This document shows positions 59,604 through 64,000 of a stretch of 64,000 bases of DNA, in pieces. The translations under genes were made by a program, and so were the position numbers. The DNA is from Methylophilus aquaticus (GTDB taxonomy: Bacteria > Pseudomonadota > Gammaproteobacteria > Burkholderiales > Methylophilaceae), in assembly GCF_030769565.1 (NCBI RefSeq), contig NZ_JAVCAP010000011.1, positions 1-64,000 of the forward strand, read 5' to 3'. The notes beneath the pieces are model-generated. The model did not search any database. It saw only the letters and a program-made list of their open reading frames with translations, and was not told the DNA's origin. The stretch's first letter is position 1; the number at the start of each line of letters is the position of its first letter.

Positions 59604-60431
59604 TCAGGCAACTCTGGGCACACGCCCATTGTTGCGGTACTGGTCGTTCAGCACTTTGGCCACCACCGGTTCCGCCAGAAAATTCCCCTGTAACACGTTG
59701 GCGCCTGCGGCGACAGCAATGTCTAGTTGCTGCTGCGTTTCAATGCCGACAATCACCGGCGTACTGCCGAGGTCTTGCACGCTATGTACCAGCCCTCTGA
59801 GCGCACTCGCCAATGCGGGTTGCTGAGCCGCCTGATGAATGACCGAGATATCAAACTTGATAAAGTCATGGTGCGCTGCCCACAAGCGGTAACCTAATGC
59901 CCGGTAATTTTCTATGGCCGGTAGCAATTGCTTGTCCTGCTCGACCAGAGATTCCTTGATTTCAAGCACCACGCGCTCGGTAGGCACCGAGTATTTGTGC
60001 AGGATCTGCTCAAAGACCTTGCCATGCGCATTGACCTCGATCAGCAACTTGGGATGCACATTGAGGAACAGCAAGCCATTTTCCTGATGTATCGCCCGAA
60101 AATTCAGCACATGTTGCGAACGGCATACGCGGTCAAACTGCACCAGTTTGCCCGCCTGCTCGGCATAGGTGAATGCAAACTCTGGCGTGCTGCCCAATGT
60201 GCCAAATAATGAGGGCCGGATCAGTGCTTCGTAGCCGTAGATCTCGCCTTGTTTGGTGTCATAAATCGGCTGGAATGCTGTTTTCAGATGCACGCCAATA
60301 AAGGTACTTTCATACTCTCCGCTGTCCGCCTCAATCAAACCCAGCTCATCGAGATCAAGAGACAAAGCCTGCTTGAGCTCCGCCCGCAAACGGGCAATAT
60401 AATCGGGTTCAGTCTGTACTTTATGGGTCAT
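59604..60431 (-). CDS. EAL-domain protein with deleted catalytic loop, probably inactive
   Basis: A 275-residue cytoplasmic protein with an EAL domain over about residues 45-265. YEALIRP (E68-A69-L70), LFLNVHPKLL (N124), VVLEIKES (E157) and FIKFDIS (K192, D194) are present. However, the sequence runs straight from RALGY (181) to RLWAAHH, where active enzymes have about 15 further residues including DDFG. The Glu expected in the later EGxET motif is Val228 (VGIET). Loss of the metal-binding Asp pair should abolish c-di-GMP cleavage. It may be a c-di-GMP sensor or a decaying gene. It lies 56 bp downstream of sbp, likely on the same transcript. Confidence 0.88.
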   Translation of the reverse strand: MTHKVQTEPDYIARLRAELKQALSLDLDELGLIEADSGEYESTFIGVHLKTAFQPIYDTKQGEIYGYEALIRPSLFGTLGSTPEFAFTYAEQAGKLVQFDRVCRSQHVLNFRAIHQENGLLFLNVHPKLLIEVNAHGKVFEQILHKYSVPTERVVLEIKESLVEQDKQLLPAIENYRALGYRLWAAHHDFIKFDISVIHQAAQQPALASALRGLVHSVQDLGSTPVIVGIETQQQLDIAVAAGANVLQGNFLAEPVVAKVLNDQYRNNGRVPRVA

Positions 60432-60487
60432 GGCTTACCTCCTTCCCATAGTTGTAATCATTTGGCTCTAATCATTGAGCTGTCACA

Positions 60488-61468
60488 TTATTTCAAGTAA
60501 ATCTGGTCAAAGATGCCGCCATCACTAAAATGGGTTTGTTCGGCGTCGCTCCAGCTGCCAAAGGCTTGTTTGACGGTAAACGTATTCACTTTTTTGAAAG
60601 CAGGCTGTCCGGCATCGGTCACTTGTGGCCGTAAATAATGCTTGGCGGCAATCGCCTGACCCTGCGCTGAGAAATGGTATTCAAGGTAAGCTTGCGCCAG
60701 TTTGCGTGTGCCTTTTTTGTCGACCACTTTATCGACCCAGGCCACCGGATTTTCTGCCAGCACAGTGAGTGAGGGATACACGGCCTCGTATTTATCATCG
60801 CCAAATTCCTGCTGGATCAGGTGCACTTCATTTTCAAAGGTGAGTAACACATCGCCGATTTCACGCTGGGCAAAGGTGGTGGTTGCCCCGCGGCCACCGG
60901 TATCCAGCACAGACACGTGTTTGAACAGTTCGGTCACAAACTGGCGTGCCTTGGTGGCATCGCCGCCCTTTTGCGTGACATAGCCCCATGCGCCCAGATA
61001 ACTGTATTTACCGTTACCAGAGGTTTTAGGGTTGGGGATCACCACCGCAACGCCAGGACGCACCAAGTCATCCCAGTCTTTAATATGTTTGGGATTGCCC
61101 TTGCGCACCAGGAAAACAGTCGGTGAGGCACTGGGCACACTGTTATTGGGCAAGCGCGTCTGCCAGTTAGCTGGAATCAGCTTGGCCTTTTGAGCCAGTA
61201 CATCAATATCTGCACTGCGGTTCATGGTAATCACGTCCGCCTCCAACCCGTCGATCACGGCACGGGCCTGCTTGGATGAGCCGCCGTGAGACTGGTTAAT
61301 CGTCACCGTCTCGCCGGTTTTGTCTTTCCAGTACTGTGTAAAGGCCGGATTGAAATCCTTGTAAAACTCCCGCGTCACGTCATATGAAGCATTCAACAAT
61401 TCGGCGGCTTGCAGTGACACACTGCTCAATAACATGGTTAACAAGGCACTGCGCAAAACAAACGGCAT
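60488..61468 (-). CDS. sbp: Sulfate-binding periplasmic protein
   Basis: A 326-residue solute-binding protein with a signal peptide ending SLQA before AELLNASYD. Family signatures: NASYDVTREFYKDFNPAF, NQSHGGSSKQARAV and NPKTSGNGKYSYLGAWGY. It captures sulfate or thiosulfate for CysTWA. A 28-bp element shared with cysT lies 65 bp upstream of its start. Confidence 0.96.
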   Translation of the reverse strand: MPFVLRSALLTMLLSSVSLQAAELLNASYDVTREFYKDFNPAFTQYWKDKTGETVTINQSHGGSSKQARAVIDGLEADVITMNRSADIDVLAQKAKLIPANWQTRLPNNSVPSASPTVFLVRKGNPKHIKDWDDLVRPGVAVVIPNPKTSGNGKYSYLGAWGYVTQKGGDATKARQFVTELFKHVSVLDTGGRGATTTFAQREIGDVLLTFENEVHLIQQEFGDDKYEAVYPSLTVLAENPVAWVDKVVDKKGTRKLAQAYLEYHFSAQGQAIAAKHYLRPQVTDAGQPAFKKVNTFTVKQAFGSWSDAEQTHFSDGGIFDQIYLK

Positions 61469-61532
61469 AGATCACTCCCTTTTTATGATGAGACTGGGGA
61501 GCACTATAGCGACAAACCTATATCTTTAAAAA

Positions 61533-61560
61533 GAATAAAAAATAATATATTTATAACTAT
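61533..61560 (-). promoter_or_regulatory. 28-bp regulatory element upstream of sbp (copy 2)
   Basis: Matches 59555-59582 at 25 of 28 positions, at nearly the same distance from the start codon (65 bp against 62 bp). The three mismatches are scattered. It carries the minus-strand core ATAGTTATAAATA. The equal spacing supports a functional activator site rather than chance AT-richness. Confidence 0.65.
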
Positions 61561-61675
61561 AAAGAATTAAAGAGCAAGCAAATATCTAAGAAACTACAAT
61601 GAACATATATACTTCATCAAAACTAATTGCTAATGCTCTATAAAAACTAAACCTTAACAATAGGGGGTTGCATCT

Positions 61676-64000
61676 ATGCAATTCATTAATACCGGGCCTG
61701 ATATTCCCGATACTTTGCTACAGGCGCATGAAGAAGGTCGTGTAGTATTTTTTTGTGGAGCTGGAATTTCTTATCCGGCTGGTTTACCAGGATTTGCAGG
61801 CTTAGTTAAGAAGATCTACCAATTAAATGGCACAAATATATCCGACAGCGATATTGAGACTGAGGCATTCAACCGCGGTCAGTTTGATGCAACTCTTGAC
61901 CTACTTGAACGACGCTTGCCGGAACAACGGATTGCAGTACGAAGAGCTTTGGCTAAAGCTCTAAAACCCAATCTAAGTCGGAAGGGGGCCACTGATACCC
62001 AAGCTGCTTTGTTACGTCTAGCTCGCAATCGGGATGGCGCGCTTAGATTAGTTACTACAAATTTTGACCGTATCTTTCATGCTGCAGCAAAAAGGACTGG
62101 TCAATCCTTTCAGACTTATGCAGCACCAATGTTACCTATTCCCAAAAATAGTCGATGGGATGGCATCGTCTTTTTACATGGGCTACTGCCAGAAAAAAAT
62201 GATGATGTAGCTTTGAATCGTCTGATTGTAACAAGCGGTGACTTTGGTTTAGGGTATCTAACCGAACGTTGGGCAGCACGCTTTGTAAGCGAGTTATTTC
62301 GAAATTATGTCGTATGTTTTGTCGGTTACAGCATTAACGACCCAGTACTTCGCTACATGATGGACGCATTAGCAGCTGATCGCATGCAGGGCGAGGTCAC
62401 ACCGCAGGCTTGGGCCCTTGGAGATTGCACAACAGGGCAAGAGCATATCAAAACCATAGAATGGGAAGCAAAGGGTGTTAGACCTATACTCTACAGTGTG
62501 CCTGCAGGCAGCCACGATCATTCTGCCTTACACCAAACTTTGCAAGCTTGGTCAGAAACTTATCGTGACGGCGTTCAGGGCAAGGAATCAATAGTGGTTA
62601 AACATGCCCTGGCCCGTCCCCAGGAGAGCACCCAACAAGACAATTTCGTTGGGCGTATGCTTTGGGCTTTATCAGATGACTCAGGTTTACCGGCAAAACG
62701 TTTTGCAGAGATCAATCCAGCTCCTTCATTAGATTGGCTTCTCGAATTTTCTAACGAGCATTTTGGCTACGATGATCTATCACGTTTTGGCGTAGCTCCA
62801 AGTAAAAAAGTGGACGCAAAGTTACGATTCAGCTTGATTAGGCGACCTTCACCTTACACCCTCGCACCTCAAATGCTACTAACATCCAGCAGCACTGTCA
62901 GCAGCCAGTGGGATGACGTGATGTTCCAGATTGCCAGATGGTTGGTGCGCCACCTGAATGACCCTAAACTGATTATATGGATTGCAGAGCGGGGTGGGCG
63001 GCTACACGACCGTTGGATTTGGCTAATTGAACATGAACTCGACCGCTTTGTTTTATTGGAGCATGAGGGTAAAACGTCCGAACTCGACGAAATACGCTTA
63101 CACGCACCCCAAGCCATTCCTGGCCCACTCATGCGCACTTTGTGGCGCCTTCTGCTTAGTGGCCGGGTGAAATCGCTGTGGCACGATCCCGACTTCTATC
63201 GTTGGATAGGACGCCTTAAACGCGAAGGATTAACCGCCACATTACGTCTGGAGTTGCGTGAACTGTTAGCGCCAAAGGTAATTTTGAAGAAACCATTTCA
63301 CTGGAATGAGGATGATTCGAGCGACGCTGACGAGCCCTCTCGGATCAAACAATTGGTAGACTGGGAACTCGTACTTTCCGCTGATCACGTGGGTCCCACT
63401 CTGCGCGACTCGGCTAATGTCCACTGGACATCTGCCCTACCTCTTTTGTTTGATGATTTCCAACAGTTATTACTCGATGCCCTGGATTTGCAGCGTGAGT
63501 TGGGAGAAGCCAATGATCATAGCGACCGATCACATTGGGATTTACCCTCCATAACCCCTCACTGGCAAAATCGTGGATTCCGTGATTGGGTGACCCTCAT
63601 AGAATTGCTGCGTGATGCCTGGAAGGCGATTTATTTAATCGATAAGACGCGCGCCACACGAATTGCTCATACTTGGTTTGAGTTTCCCTATCCAGCATTT
63701 AAACGTCTTGCATTCTTTGCTGCCAGTCAAGATGATTGCATCTCCCCCGAGGAATGGGTGAATTGGCTTTTGACCGATGATGGATGGTGGTTGTGGTCGA
63801 CAGATACTGGACGAGAAGTGTTCAGACTATTTGTCCAACAAGGGCGTCAATTGACAGGACACGCACAAGAACGCCTTGAGGTTGCTATTCTGAAAGGTCC
63901 GCTGCGTAAGATGTACCGAGAGGGTATAGAGGAAGATCAGTGGCAAGATTTGGTTTCACGCTCTATCTGGCTGCACCTGGCTAAATTAAATGTTTCCGGT
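61676..64000 (+). CDS. Large SIR2-domain protein, N-terminal 775 codons (gene continues beyond the window)
   Basis: The frame opens at ATG 61676 after an AGGGGG site and stays open to the last base. Residues 20-280 form a SIR2-like NAD-binding domain: VVFFCGAGISYPAGLPGF (Rossmann Gly loop), LVTTNFDRIF (N129, D131) and VFLHG (H168), the residues needed for NAD hydrolysis in defence sirtuins. VVCFVGYSINDPVLRYMM is also typical. The following 500 residues are mainly helical, rich in Trp and Leu, with no domain I recognise. Length and architecture resemble SIR2 proteins of phage-defence systems that deplete NAD. That role is inference; the neighbours to the right are not visible. Confidence 0.82.
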   Translation, partial: MQFINTGPDIPDTLLQAHEEGRVVFFCGAGISYPAGLPGFAGLVKKIYQLNGTNISDSDIETEAFNRGQFDATLDLLERRLPEQRIAVRRALAKALKPNLSRKGATDTQAALLRLARNRDGALRLVTTNFDRIFHAAAKRTGQSFQTYAAPMLPIPKNSRWDGIVFLHGLLPEKNDDVALNRLIVTSGDFGLGYLTERWAARFVSELFRNYVVCFVGYSINDPVLRYMMDALAADRMQGEVTPQAWALGDCTTGQEHIKTIEWEAKGVRPILYSVPAGSHDHSALHQTLQAWSETYRDGVQGKESIVVKHALARPQESTQQDNFVGRMLWALSDDSGLPAKRFAEINPAPSLDWLLEFSNEHFGYDDLSRFGVAPSKKVDAKLRFSLIRRPSPYTLAPQMLLTSSSTVSSQWDDVMFQIARWLVRHLNDPKLIIWIAERGGRLHDRWIWLIEHELDRFVLLEHEGKTSELDEIRLHAPQAIPGPLMRTLWRLLLSGRVKSLWHDPDFYRWIGRLKREGLTATLRLELRELLAPKVILKKPFHWNEDDSSDADEPSRIKQLVDWELVLSADHVGPTLRDSANVHWTSALPLLFDDFQQLLLDALDLQRELGEANDHSDRSHWDLPSITPHWQNRGFRDWVTLIELLRDAWKAIYLIDKTRATRIAHTWFEFPYPAFKRLAFFAASQDDCISPEEWVNWLLTDDGWWLWSTDTGREVFRLFVQQGRQLTGHAQERLEVAILKGPLRKMYREGIEEDQWQDLVSRSIWLHLAKLNVSG

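Overview
The window (about 50% GC) reads as a chromosomal segment of a betaproteobacterium. The order trmJ-cysE-iscR-desulfurase-iscS-iscU-iscA-hscB-hscA-fdx, the surE-pcm-nlpD cluster and the general protein style suggest a methylotroph of the Methylophilaceae. That family assignment is inference from content, because no rRNA or other definitive marker is present. No tRNA, rRNA, CRISPR array or transposase was found.

Bases 1-13523 (minus strand) hold a complete Lap-type biofilm adhesion locus. From upstream to downstream it runs: periplasmic protease LapG, inside-out c-di-GMP receptor LapD, type I secretion ABC protein LapB, adaptor LapC, an orphan LuxR-type regulator with a receiver that has lost its phospho-Asp, and a TolC-like outer-membrane protein fused to an OmpA peptidoglycan-binding domain. 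A strong terminator follows, and then the start of a giant repetitive adhesin that leaves the window. The adhesin carries the N-terminal retention module and a Pro-Ala-Ala-Gly sequence at residues 109-112, the expected LapG cut site.

Bases 13731-35874 are mostly housekeeping: purB, tamA-tamB, an NYN/OST-HTH protein, wrbA, a HugZ-like protein, DUF2069, surE-pcm-nlpD, leuA with a divergent Lrp regulator, a 959-bp non-coding block of nested inverted repeats, thioredoxin, nitroreductase, mutS, an MBL/beta-CASP hydrolase gene broken near its 3' end by a frameshifting deletion, suhB and trmJ. Bases 36013-43349 carry cysE and the isc Fe-S operon, preceded by a near-perfect IscR type 1 site and containing two consecutive cysteine desulfurase genes.

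Bases 43411-52657 hold a beta-carbonic anhydrase with a SulP transporter. A LuxR/hybrid kinase/receiver cassette follows, flanked by two paralogous small secreted proteins with WEGA and KRPY motifs, and then a PhoP/PhoQ-like pair flanked by two PepSY proteins. Bases 52798-61468 hold ribA, metY and a sulfate ABC transporter (sbp, cysT, cysW, cysA). Two copies of a 28-bp element stand at the same distance upstream of sbp and cysT. An EAL-domain gene whose catalytic DDFG segment is deleted sits between sbp and cysT.

Two regions look accessory. An AT-rich two-gene insert (55037-56653) between metY and cysA pairs a TauD-like Fe(II)/2-oxoglutarate oxygenase with a HEPN-motif/zinc-ribbon protein. 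The right edge (61676 onward) is the first 775 codons of a large SIR2-domain protein of the kind used in phage defence.
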